Of a stretch of 64,000 nucleotides of DNA, positions 1 through 7,832 are shown one piece after another. Every line of letters begins with the position of its first letter. Positions within the stretch are counted from its first letter, which is position 1. The stretch is from contig JAZONP010000219.1 in assembly GCA_045654565.1 (NCBI GenBank), positions 4,224 through 68,223 of the forward strand. The letters are read 5' to 3'. The notes below the pieces were generated by a model. The model saw only the letters and a list, made by a program, of their open reading frames with translations. It was not told the DNA's origin and ran no database searches. The position numbers and the translations under genes were made by a program. The stretch is from UBA1189 sp045654565. GTDB taxonomy: Bacteria; Bacteroidota; Bacteroidia; Bacteroidales; Bacteroidaceae.

Positions 1-303
1 ATAACGGAGTCCCTTTTCACACACCTTGGCAGCAAGCTTCAGTGCATTGCGCTCGAGAAGTTCCTCATCGGGCACCTTACCAAAGCAGTCGCCCGAGTTG
101 AGAATCTTAAAGAGGAGTTTATCTCCCTCCTCGCCATACTTGCCCATGAGCGTAGAGAAATTCTCCATCGCAGGGGTTTCGATGGGTTGGAATCCGAAGG
201 TGTAGAACACCTCACGGATGGTGTCAAATATATAGTTACGCTTCGCCATCTCTGCAGGCGAGAAGTCACGTGTACCTTTAGGTATACCGGGTTTTGCTGC
301 CAT
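1..303 (-). CDS. hisS: Histidine--tRNA ligase, N-terminal part (cut by window edge)
   Basis: The 101 residues visible are the N-terminus of a class II histidyl-tRNA synthetase, which charges tRNA-His with histidine in the cytoplasm. The opening MAAKPGIPKGTRDF, then RNYIFDTIREVF, ETPAMENFSTLMGKYGEEG and LLFKILNSG match the conserved start of HisS (the family's entry helix and motif 1 region). The ATG at 303 is chosen because it gives the canonical MAxKP start and lies about 20 nt below a good promoter. The rest of the gene runs off the left edge. It is transcribed away from the large secreted-protein gene upstream of it on the same strand, with a terminator between, so it is probably its own transcription unit. 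Confidence 0.93.
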   Translation of the reverse strand, partial: MAAKPGIPKGTRDFSPAEMAKRNYIFDTIREVFYTFGFQPIETPAMENFSTLMGKYGEEGDKLLFKILNSGDCFGKVPDEELLERNALKLAAKVCEKGLRY

Positions 304-330
304 ACTATTTTCCTATTTTGTAATCGAGTA

Positions 331-363
331 CAAAATTAGGAAAAATAATTGATAATTGACAAT
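331..363 (-). promoter_or_regulatory. Bacteroides-type promoter of hisS
   Basis: Read on the minus strand, ATTG (363-360), a 21-bp spacer and TAATTTTG (338-331) match the Bacteroidetes housekeeping consensus TTTG/TTG, 19-21 bp, TAnnTTTG. Transcription would start near 324, leaving a leader of about 20 nt before the hisS ATG. Confidence 0.6.
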
Positions 364-521
364 TAAATGTATAGGAGATAATATAGCAGTTGTTCAATAA
401 CACTAAAATCTCAGCGATAGCATCATTGCTTTCAGCGACCTAAAGGTTGTCTCGATTTGCTCGAAATGACACGAGACGTTTTGGACAACATCTATATTAT
501 ATGCATAAGTCTGCTAAAACA

Positions 522-551
522 AAAGGTCGCGCCCGAAAGGACGCGACCTTT
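522..551 (-). terminator. Rho-independent terminator below the 645-4448 gene
   Basis: A perfect 10-bp inverted repeat (AAAGGTCGCG at 522-531 and its complement at 542-551, 10-nt loop) is followed on the minus strand by TTTTGTTTT. It lies between the stop of the secreted-protein gene and hisS and isolates hisS from read-through. Confidence 0.75.
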
Positions 552-560
552 AATATATTC

Positions 561-630
561 TGTCATTTTGAACGAAGTGAAAAATCTCGCAGAGTATTGC
601 GCGGGATCCCTCATTTCACTCGGGATGACA
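561..630. repeat. REP-like intergenic inverted repeat (Bacteroidales type)
   Basis: The two arms, starting TGTCATTTTGAACGAAGTGA on the left and the complement of TGTCATCCCGAGTGAAATGA on the right, pair over about 30 bp with several G-U pairs around a short loop. A related half-copy sits at 448-477. Such sequences, which translate as FERSEKS or SRFARND in spurious ORFs, are scattered in many Bacteroidales intergenic regions. No protein is called here. Confidence 0.6.
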
Positions 631-644
631 GGAGTGCTGTTCTT

Positions 645-3600
645 TTACTTAACAAGCACCTTCTTACCGTTTACGATGTAGAGACCAGGAGCGGTGATAG
701 CATCAATGCGGCGACCGAAGAGGTCGAAGATGCCCTGCACGGCAGGAGCAGCCACCTCGATGTTCTCAACACCCAAGAAGGGATTGTACTCGCTCTGAAC
801 ATCACTCTTCTTCACGAGTTCGAGTGACCAGTCGTCAGCACCCATCCAAGTACCAGTGAAGCTCTTGCCGCTCAATGCGCCGTCAGCTGTGATACCGATA
901 GTGATCACGTGGTTAGTAACCTCGATATTCTCGATTGTATGCCATGACCAACCATAACCTTCACCATAGAGAGTAGCGTCGGTAGGACGAGCCATGAAGT
1001 AGGGATAGAGCTCAGCAAGGTCAACATCATCTGCAGAAGGCTTACCATCAGCTTCCCACTGGAGACTATCAGCTTCCCAGATTTCACCACGCCATGCGCC
1101 ATAGTTCTTAACATCGGCCCACTGAGTAGAAGCATCAGCAATTTCAGAAGCAGTAGCAGCGAATACACATACACCGTCACCATCGGTACGAGCAGCTACA
1201 GTGAGCTTGTATGTACCATCAGGTATACCACCGATTTGCTGGTAGAACGTAGAGTTCATGGTGCCTGCTGTACCATTCCATGCATCCAAGTATGAGTTGG
1301 CAGCTACACCCTCGTAGTGCTCACCCTTATTGGTTCCGCAGTTAGTCGCCTTGTTCTTCACGATAGTCCATCCTGCGAGATCCTCACCTTCAACGGTAGC
1401 AATGGTAGGATTAACGATCAAGTAAGTTACGTCACCCTCTTCGATCTCCTTACCGAAGTTAACAGTACCCTTCAAGATATCGATAGCCTTCTGCAAGTCA
1501 GCTCTCAGTTCGTCACACTTCTCAACAGTTACGAGAGAAGCATTCAACTTAGCAAGCTGAGCAGCGATAATTTCATCCTTCAGATAGTTAACATAAGCCT
1601 CTGCATAGCTGCCACTCTTCATCTCATTCTCAGCATCGCGCAATGTAGAAGCGTAGTTAGCATAAGCATGCAACTGCTCATTGAGAGTGGGGAATACCTT
1701 GCAAGTGGTGGTGTCAGAAGCCAAGATAGCGTCTGCCAAAGCAATAGTAGCATCAGCGAAGCTGTATACCATCTCGCAGCCATCATAAGCGTCGTACAAG
1801 CGGATGGTGTCGAGCTTAGCATAGTAACCACCATAGAAGTTCTTACTTGCTACGATAGTGCTATCCCAAACTTCGAGAGTAGCGCTCAACAGGCCGCAAG
1901 CCTCTGCATAGTTACCAGCATCTGCTACTGAGGTAGCCTCAGCCAAAGAAGCGACAACATCTTTCTCCTCGCTGGGGAGCAATACCTCTACAGCCTCCTG
2001 AGCCTCAGCCTTCAAGCTTTCCCAAGCGCCCTGCAGGTGCTCGTTTGAAGCGGGACCATGATAGTAGAGTTTGAAGTTTGTAGCCTGGAACCAACCCTCA
2101 GAGTTGGTACCACCCTGTGAAGCAGCAGCACCGATAGTAAGAGTACCATCAACAACTACAGCGAAGTCATTGGTTGTCAAGGTTGTCCATTCGTAGGTAT
2201 CCCAACCAGTAACGGTCAAATAGTCAGAAGTTACGGTAGCAGCACCTGTAGCATATACATGCTGGTCGGTTGCATAGTTTGTCTGAGTGATCATCTCAGC
2301 ACTTACCTTATAGAGACCATTGGGAAGACCAGTCAATGTCTGATGAACATCTACTGAAGTGATACCCCAACCCCAGAGATTAACACCCTGACGGTTAGCG
2401 CCACCCTCTGCTGAAGGACGACAACCACCATTCCACTGGTCAGTACCACCACCAACTACAGACCATGTCCAGTCACCCTTCAACTCGAAGTTAGGATTGG
2501 GCACGAAGTAGGTGAAGTCAGCAGCTACATCCTCAGTAGCCTCTTGTGACAAATAGTAATCTACGATAGCAGCATCGAACTGAGCCTGCAAAGCCTGCAA
2601 TGCCTCGTAGGTGTTTATGGGTTCTTCACTTTCTTGATCGAAATACGCCTCAGCCTCTTCCAAGAGCTCCCACAATGCATCTGCACCAGGATAACCCAGA
2701 GGAATCAACTCATTCTCGATACGTTGAGCCTGAGCCTTGAGACTAGCGAACAAATCTACAGCCGCCAAAGCCTCTGCCCACATAGCATCAAATGCCAAGA
2801 TTACAGCATTAATCTCTTCATCAGAGTAAGCACCCTCTTCAGTATATCCTTCGCCTTCAAGATTGTAGAGATATTCGTCTACCATGAACCATACAGCAGC
2901 AGGAATATTTGCCTCGTTTGCATCAAGATAATCTCTTGCGACATTCATCTTACCCTGGAGGTTAACAGAGGGGAAGTTACCGTAGTAGAACAACTTGAAG
3001 TCGCGGAATGCACACCATGAGCCACCCTTATGACCTGCATTGCGCAAGCCGAACTTGAGGTTACCATCCATTACGATAACGGTGAGTGAATTCTCATCAT
3101 AGTAGTTCACTCCTGTCAATGAGTTCATTGTGCTGAATGCCAAGTTGGCAGAGGTAAGTCCATCAATCTGACCATTGCCATGAACATTCTCTGTAACGCC
3201 CATCTCAGCAGCGGTATACTTATAGAGAGACATCAAAGATACCTCGTCGCTGTTAGCATACAACTTGGCTGTGAGGTCTTCGCTACCAGCATTGTATGCA
3301 TTACCACCGTCATTACCAGCCTCACGATAGAAGCCCTGAACCTTCACTACATACTTACCATTAGGAATACCTGTGAGCTGTTGGTAGATATCGAAGTCTA
3401 TATTGTAGAATTCGGCTACGCCCTGTCCGAAAGCAGGATTGTTACCTGACCAACCCTTGTTGTTGTCACGCAATGCAGCATTGGTCACATATCTTTCAGT
3501 TACGTCAAAAGCGATGCTACCATCGGCGATAGACATCTCGTACTCATAGACAGCCTGATTCAAAGCATCAATCATTGCCAATGCCTCAGCTGCAGAAAGA

Positions 3601-4448
3601 AGCTCTTCGTTGTAAGCATCTTCGGCTTCACCAACAGCATCATACAAAGCATCGGTGTCGTCATGGTTGTCAGCCATTTCCAATACCTCATCGATCTTCA
3701 CAATGAGTTTCTCGTAAGCTGCAACACAAGCTTCAGCCTCGGCAGCCTGCGCCTTCATTGTGTTCCACAAAGCCTCAGCATCTGCGAAAGTCTCCACAGT
3801 CTCGATAGCTGCGAAAGACTCATTGATAGCATCTCTCAATTCTGCATCCATCTGGTTCTCGATAACGAGCTCCAAGCTTTCCTTCAAAAGATTCATCTCG
3901 TCCTTTGCGAACCAAGTCTTAGCCTCGTCTTCAGACTCAGACAAATACTGGGTAAGGCGGATGTTATCCCAAGCAGTCCAGTTAATGTTACAAGATGTGA
4001 TGCGGTAGCCAATAGTCAACTTACCGTCGGTAACAACTGTAGCAACAACATACTCAGTAGGAGGATTAGTGTTGGTTGTTGTCACGGGAACCTCATCAGA
4101 GTTGGCATAGATTACAACACCTGAGGGAACCACTGAGCCGTCGCTCTGCTTAATAGCATGGGCAAGAACTCTAACAGAGTAAACGCCATTGGGAACCTCA
4201 ATCGTCTGTGACCATTCACGATTACCAAGATTCTCATTTGAAGGAACCCACTCCTCCATAAAACTGGTGCCGCTGTAACCATAGTTTGCTGCAGTACCAG
4301 CAATCTTCACACCTCCGGTGGTAGTCCAACCATCAGTGCCACTCTCGAAGTCAGGATTGGTCAACAGACTTGTAACGTCTGTACCATACTGAGCCTTCAC
4401 AGTCAGAGCCATAATAAAGCTCATCGCCAATAAAGTAATTTTCTTCAT
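645..4448 (-). CDS. Large secreted protein with four beta-sandwich modules and helical spacers
   Basis: A 1267-residue exported protein. A signal peptide (MKKITLLAMSFIMALTVKAQ) is followed by alternating modules. Four galactose-binding-like beta-sandwich units sit at roughly residues 28-168, 313-480, 640-800 and 1020-1225, each with a pattern of the type NPDFE...W...Q.L.G.PNG.Y.V..... Between them are alanine/glutamate-rich helical stretches resembling FIVAR spacers. No catalytic motif was recognised, so a carbohydrate-binding or adhesin role is inferred. The last 30 residues (GIFDLFGRRI ... PGLYIVNGKKVLVK) resemble the type A C-terminal sorting tail of type IX secretion and recur in two proteases of this window. 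The gene stands alone, with a terminator below it, between yugP and hisS. Function is not established. Confidence 0.85.
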   Translation of the reverse strand: MKKITLLAMSFIMALTVKAQYGTDVTSLLTNPDFESGTDGWTTTGGVKIAGTAANYGYSGTSFMEEWVPSNENLGNREWSQTIEVPNGVYSVRVLAHAIKQSDGSVVPSGVVIYANSDEVPVTTTNTNPPTEYVVATVVTDGKLTIGYRITSCNINWTAWDNIRLTQYLSESEDEAKTWFAKDEMNLLKESLELVIENQMDAELRDAINESFAAIETVETFADAEALWNTMKAQAAEAEACVAAYEKLIVKIDEVLEMADNHDDTDALYDAVGEAEDAYNEELLSAAEALAMIDALNQAVYEYEMSIADGSIAFDVTERYVTNAALRDNNKGWSGNNPAFGQGVAEFYNIDFDIYQQLTGIPNGKYVVKVQGFYREAGNDGGNAYNAGSEDLTAKLYANSDEVSLMSLYKYTAAEMGVTENVHGNGQIDGLTSANLAFSTMNSLTGVNYYDENSLTVIVMDGNLKFGLRNAGHKGGSWCAFRDFKLFYYGNFPSVNLQGKMNVARDYLDANEANIPAAVWFMVDEYLYNLEGEGYTEEGAYSDEEINAVILAFDAMWAEALAAVDLFASLKAQAQRIENELIPLGYPGADALWELLEEAEAYFDQESEEPINTYEALQALQAQFDAAIVDYYLSQEATEDVAADFTYFVPNPNFELKGDWTWSVVGGGTDQWNGGCRPSAEGGANRQGVNLWGWGITSVDVHQTLTGLPNGLYKVSAEMITQTNYATDQHVYATGAATVTSDYLTVTGWDTYEWTTLTTNDFAVVVDGTLTIGAAASQGGTNSEGWFQATNFKLYYHGPASNEHLQGAWESLKAEAQEAVEVLLPSEEKDVVASLAEATSVADAGNYAEACGLLSATLEVWDSTIVASKNFYGGYYAKLDTIRLYDAYDGCEMVYSFADATIALADAILASDTTTCKVFPTLNEQLHAYANYASTLRDAENEMKSGSYAEAYVNYLKDEIIAAQLAKLNASLVTVEKCDELRADLQKAIDILKGTVNFGKEIEEGDVTYLIVNPTIATVEGEDLAGWTIVKNKATNCGTNKGEHYEGVAANSYLDAWNGTAGTMNSTFYQQIGGIPDGTYKLTVAARTDGDGVCVFAATASEIADASTQWADVKNYGAWRGEIWEADSLQWEADGKPSADDVDLAELYPYFMARPTDATLYGEGYGWSWHTIENIEVTNHVITIGITADGALSGKSFTGTWMGADDWSLELVKKSDVQSEYNPFLGVENIEVAAPAVQGIFDLFGRRIDAITAPGLYIVNGKKVLVK

Positions 4449-4526
4449 GGTTTTGTGTTTTAAAATTGTTAGTAAAAAAGTTAATTAAAATGTATTTATT
4501 TTATCATTAGTATTTGTCTTAAGAGT

Positions 4527-5207
4527 TCAATCTCTGCGTCCCAAATATATCATCACGTAATATACCAGCGTGGCCAGTGAACTGAGGGCCGCCACCACGT
4601 AAGTATAGGCAGCCGAGCGCAGAGCGCTCTCGGCATCACGATGATTATACGATGAGGTGATACCCGAACGGTCGAGCCATGCGAGTGCACGCTGACTGGC
4701 ATTAACCTCTACGGGAAGAGTAATGAAGCTAAACAGAGTGGTCATAGCAAACAAGCCGATGCCGAACAATAAGATACCCGGAAAACTCTCCACCATAATG
4801 ATACCTGCAAGCAGTATCCACGACACCCACTTGGAGGCGAACGATACGACAGGCACAAGAGCAGAGCGCATCTTCAAGGGACCATAGGCAGTAGCATGCT
4901 GCACGGCATGGCCACACTCGTGAGCTGCCACGGCAGCTGCCGCGACGCTGCACGTCTCATACACGTCGCGACTGAGGTTGACGGTATGATCCGCAGGATT
5001 GTAGTGATCGGTCAAATGCCCCTCGATGCAGGTAACCCTAACATCGTAAATACCATTGTCGCGCAGCATCTTCTCGGCCACATCGCGGCCAGTCATGCCT
5101 CCACCGACAGGTATCTTGGAGAATTTCTCGAACTTGCGGTTCAAGTTGGCCTGTACAATCCAGCTGAGCAGGGTGATACCGATGAAGATTATCCAAATAG
5201 GGTTCAT
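4527..5207 (-). CDS. YugP-type membrane zinc metallopeptidase
   Basis: A 226-residue integral membrane protein of the neutral zinc metallopeptidase family PF04298 (YugP). It has an N-terminal membrane segment at about 3-20, the zinc-binding HECGH motif at 96-100 within AAHECGHAVQHA, then two or three hydrophobic segments (about 118-160 and 200-220). The length is typical of the family. The substrate is unknown; by analogy it cleaves membrane or cell-surface proteins. It lies downstream of purA on the same strand, but 184 bp of repeats separate them and no good promoter was seen in that gap. Co-transcription with purA is possible. Confidence 0.9.
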   Translation of the reverse strand: MNPIWIIFIGITLLSWIVQANLNRKFEKFSKIPVGGGMTGRDVAEKMLRDNGIYDVRVTCIEGHLTDHYNPADHTVNLSRDVYETCSVAAAAVAAHECGHAVQHATAYGPLKMRSALVPVVSFASKWVSWILLAGIIMVESFPGILLFGIGLFAMTTLFSFITLPVEVNASQRALAWLDRSGITSSYNHRDAESALRSAAYTYVVAALSSLATLVYYVMIYLGRRD

Positions 5208-5275
5208 TGTCTCTCTATTCCTTATATATATACTATCCGTTTTTTATAGTCCGTCGTTCCGCGTCACTTGTTAGT

Positions 5276-5363
5276 GATGAGCATCTCGCTAACTACCGAG
5301 CTATACATCGCTAACTACCGATGAGCATCTCGCTAACTACCGAGCCAAACATCGCTAACTACC
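5276..5363. repeat. Two 44-bp tandem repeats containing four 22-bp-spaced 12-mers
   Basis: Two near-perfect 44-bp units (5276-5319 and 5320-5363) each contain two copies of CGCTAACTACCG. The four copies start at 5287, 5309, 5331 and 5353, exactly 22 bp apart, about two helical turns. Just beyond is a dyad, CGCGGTA-GT-TACCGCG (5373-5388). The array fills the space between the purA stop and yugP. It is not CRISPR-like, as there are no unique spacers. Confidence 0.85.
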
Positions 5364-5391
5364 GATGAGTGTCGCGGTAGTTACCGCGGAA

Positions 5392-5628
5392 TCAATCATT
5401 ATAACGCTCGATGGTCTGATCACGGTCAGGACCCACAGAAACGATCTTGATGGGACACTCCAGTTCTTCCTCAAGGAAGGTAATATAGTTGTTGAACTCC
5501 TCGGGGAATTCCTCCTCAGAAGTCATCTTGGTCATATCGCACTGCCAGCCGGGAAGCTCTGCGTAGATGGGCTCTACCTCGCCCTCAATGGAATAGGGGA
5601 ACTCCTCGGTCTCTACGCCATTGATGCG
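5392..5628 (-). pseudogene. purA: C-terminal 78 codons of purA, separated by an in-frame TAG
   Basis: Reading on in the purA frame past the TAG at 5631-5629, the codons encode RINGVETEEFPYSIEG ... CDMTKMTSEEEFPEEFNNYI ... VGPDRDQTIERYND and end at TGA (5394-5392). This is the normal C-terminal part of bacterial adenylosuccinate synthetase, fully open and in frame. With it the protein would have 422 residues, the usual family length. The TAG stands where homologues have tyrosine in the ACVAY motif, so a single base change from TAC or TAT explains it. Confidence 0.85.
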
Positions 5629-6660
5629 CTAAGCCACGCAAGCCTTGATGGTCTCGAAGGTGTCGAGCTCGTCGCCCTTCATCATGATGAGGTGCGTGAC
5701 ACCATTAATCATAATTGAATATTTCAACGCTACGAGGTCAATCCATCCGCAACGACGCTTACGGCCAGTTACCGAACCAAACTCGTGACCGATGGTGCAG
5801 AGCTTGTCGCCAGTCTCGTCGAAGAGTTCAGTGGGGAAGGGGCCGCTACCTACTCGTGTGCAGTAGGCCTTCATGATACCATATACGTTACCAATCTTGT
5901 TGGGGGCAATACCTAAGCCAGAGCAAGCACCTGAGCAGATGGTATTTGAAGAGGTCACGAAGGGATACGAACCGAAGTCGATGTCGAGCATGGTGCCCTG
6001 AGCACCTTCGCAGAGAACGCTCTTCTCGGCTTTGAGCAGATTGTTGATCTCGTGTTCACTATCTACCAAGGGGAACTGGCGGAGGTACTCGATACCAGCC
6101 ATCCACTCCTTTTCAATCTCAGTGATGTCGTATTCATAGTTCATGCTCTTGAGGATTTCCTCATGGCGTGCCTTAGCCTTTGCATAGATGGCGGGAAAAT
6201 CACCGAGAATGTCACCTACACGAAGACCATTACGGCTAATCTTGTCGGTATAGGTGGGGCCGATACCCTTACCTGTAGTACCTACCTTGGCATCACCCTT
6301 GGCTGCCTCGTAAGCAGCGTCGAGAGCACGGTGAGTAGGCATGATGAGGTGTGCCTTCTTGGAGATATGCAGACGTTCCTTCAAGGGGTGGCCCGATGCC
6401 TCGAGGGCTTCAGCCTCAGCTTTGAAGAGTGCAGGATCAAGTACTACACCATTACCAATGATATTCACCTTATCACCCTGGAAGATTCCCGAGGGGATAG
6501 AGCGGAGCACATACTTCTGTCCTTCAAACTCAAGAGTGTGACCCGCATTGGGACCGCCCTGAAAACGGGCTACCACATCATAGCGCGGAGTGAGCACGTC
6601 AACGACCTTACCTTTTCCTTCATCGCCCCATTGGAGGCCTAACAATACATCTACTTTCAT
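5629..6660 (-). CDS. purA: Adenylosuccinate synthetase, interrupted after 343 codons
   Basis: PurA joins IMP and aspartate using GTP, the first committed step from IMP to AMP. The N-terminal GTP-binding motif GDEGKGK (about residues 12-18) and FQGGPNAGHT (about 34-43) are present, as are the internal GVGPTYTDK-like and SGLGIAPNKIGNVYGI regions. The frame ends at TAG at 5631-5629 right after KACVA, about 80 residues short. The missing part continues intact in the same frame to 5392. This may be a recent nonsense mutation, a sequencing or assembly error, or a suppressed codon. A 343-residue product would lack C-terminal substrate-binding structure and is unlikely to work. The gene follows fur by 7 bp and is co-transcribed with it. 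Confidence 0.9.
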   Translation of the reverse strand: MKVDVLLGLQWGDEGKGKVVDVLTPRYDVVARFQGGPNAGHTLEFEGQKYVLRSIPSGIFQGDKVNIIGNGVVLDPALFKAEAEALEASGHPLKERLHISKKAHLIMPTHRALDAAYEAAKGDAKVGTTGKGIGPTYTDKISRNGLRVGDILGDFPAIYAKAKARHEEILKSMNYEYDITEIEKEWMAGIEYLRQFPLVDSEHEINNLLKAEKSVLCEGAQGTMLDIDFGSYPFVTSSNTICSGACSGLGIAPNKIGNVYGIMKAYCTRVGSGPFPTELFDETGDKLCTIGHEFGSVTGRKRRCGWIDLVALKYSIMINGVTHLIMMKGDELDTFETIKACVA

Positions 6661-6667
6661 GATTATA

Positions 6668-7162
6668 TTATTTGTTGTTTCTTTGTTCTCTTAGCTTCTT
6701 CTCCCTATTCTCTCTACGGCGCTTGACAGCCATACACTTGGAACACATACCATACATATACAACGAGGTATGAGCAATGGAGAAGCCTTTACTGTGGGCA
6801 TTCTCAATCACCCGACGCAACTTCTCGTCGCGCACCTCGGTGACGCTGCCACATGACATACAGATACGATGAAAGTGAGTAGTCATATTGAATGACTTCT
6901 CATACTGAGAGCTATTGTCAAACTTGTGACGGATTACCAAATGGGCATCAGTGAGCAGTTCCATGGTGTTGTAGAGTGTGGCGCGGCTCACGTGAAACTT
7001 ACTTGCATTCATCATGTCCATCAACTCCTCCATGGTAAAATGTCCCTCTATGGAATATATAGCATCAAGGATAGCAAAACGCTCTTGCGTCTTGCGTAAA
7101 CCCTTGTTCTGCAGATATTGCTCGAAGGTACAACGTACCGTTTCCTTCACCTTATCCTCCAT
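6668..7162 (-). CDS. Fur-family transcriptional regulator
   Basis: A 164-residue metal- or peroxide-sensing repressor of the Fur/PerR/Zur family. It has an N-terminal winged helix (GLRKTQERFAILDAIYS, then ATLYNTMELL), a histidine-rich hinge (HFHRICMSCG) and two CxxC zinc pairs (CMSC and CSKC). The tail is unusually basic (about KRRRENREKKLREQRNNK). A longer reading frame exists up to 7213, but the predicted transcription start near 7176 falls inside it. The ATG at 7162 (MEDKVKETVRC) or the one at 7171 is therefore preferred. Which metal or signal it senses cannot be decided. It is the first gene of a fur-purA operon, and a dyad over its promoter suggests self-regulation. Confidence 0.9.
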   Translation of the reverse strand: MEDKVKETVRCTFEQYLQNKGLRKTQERFAILDAIYSIEGHFTMEELMDMMNASKFHVSRATLYNTMELLTDAHLVIRHKFDNSSQYEKSFNMTTHFHRICMSCGSVTEVRDEKLRRVIENAHSKGFSIAHTSLYMYGMCSKCMAVKRRRENREKKLREQRNNK

Positions 7163-7182
7163 AGTACACATAAAGTAGCAAG

Positions 7183-7214
7183 CAAAGGTAAATAATAAAT
7201 TTGAATATCTCAAT
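7183..7214 (-). promoter_or_regulatory. Promoter of the fur-purA operon
   Basis: On the minus strand, ATTG (7214-7211), 20 bp and TACCTTTG (7190-7183) fit the Bacteroidetes promoter consensus. Transcription would begin near 7176, 5-14 nt above the likely fur start codons. Confidence 0.65.
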
Positions 7215-7236
7215 AATTTGTACGATAATTATTGAG
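7209..7236. promoter_or_regulatory. Candidate Fur-family operator
   Basis: A perfect 10-bp inverted repeat, CTCAATAATT (7209-7218) and AATTATTGAG (7227-7236) with an 8-bp centre, overlaps the -33 element of the fur promoter. The AT-rich dyad and its position fit autorepression by the Fur-like protein; binding is inferred. Confidence 0.5.
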
Positions 7237-7258
7237 TTTTACAGTGTTTAGCAGAAAA

Positions 7259-7304
7259 GAGAATTGGGCCTACCCTCTACACATAGAGGAAAGGCCCAAT
7301 TCTC
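7259..7304 (-). terminator. Terminator at the end of the nine-gene PUL operon
   Basis: Twelve paired bases (GAGAATTGGGCC at 7259-7270 with its complement at 7293-7304) enclose a second 5-bp hairpin (CCTCT/AGAGG). On the minus strand the stem is followed by TTTT. It closes the unit that begins at susC. Confidence 0.8.
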
Positions 7305-7350
7305 CTAAGGAATATACCTGTTCAGTTCCGAGAATATACCCGCAAAATCG

Positions 7351-7806
7351 CTACTTGCGCACAGCCTCGACAATCTCGGTGGGGACCTCCGTTACACGCA
7401 CAAACTTCTGTACGTATGAGGCATCATCCTTGGCAGTCCAGGTCATAGACTTTTCGTAAAGGTCGGTAATGACATACTCATGCCCCCAAGCGCCGAGATC
7501 ATAATCATAGGTACCACTGATAACATCGCCTGCACGCCAATCATACTCCAGCGCATACTTGCCAGTGAAAAGCACAGGATACATAGAAGCGGTATTCTCA
7601 TAGATCTCGTAGGTGTATCCACGGTCAATCACGAGGTATACATAAGCATTATCGGCAAGCTTAGCGCCATTCAGCTCGGCCAACATCCAAGTACCCTCAA
7701 TAGTATAGGGCTTCACCTCCAGAGTTTCGGGAGTCTCGATAGTTTCGTCACATGCCACAAATAGAGCCACAGCAAGCAGCATCAGCAAGTTGGTTATCTT
7801 CTTCAT
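7351..7806 (-). CDS. Small lipoprotein, lipocalin-like
   Basis: A 151-residue predicted lipoprotein: signal peptide with lipobox VALFVAC, a short spacer, then an all-beta region opening IEGTWMLAELNGAKL, the typical start of Bacteroidetes lipocalin-like domains. It is the last gene of the PUL-like operon, 26 bp below the DUF1573 gene and just before the terminator. The ligand is unknown. Lipocalin-like assignment rests on the GTW start and length only. Confidence 0.75.
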   Translation of the reverse strand: MKKITNLLMLLAVALFVACDETIETPETLEVKPYTIEGTWMLAELNGAKLADNAYVYLVIDRGYTYEIYENTASMYPVLFTGKYALEYDWRAGDVISGTYDYDLGAWGHEYVITDLYEKSMTWTAKDDASYVQKFVRVTEVPTEIVEAVRK

Positions 7807-7832
7807 ATCTTTAGTTATGTTTCTTATTTCTA

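Noticed and set aside
447..827. Open frame on the plus strand containing SRFARND and FERSEKS peptides
   Set aside because: It is the translation of intergenic REP-like repeats and the antisense of a real gene's 3' end.
5276..5363. Possible CRISPR array
   Set aside because: The units are contiguous 44-bp tandem repeats with no unique spacers and no cas genes nearby.
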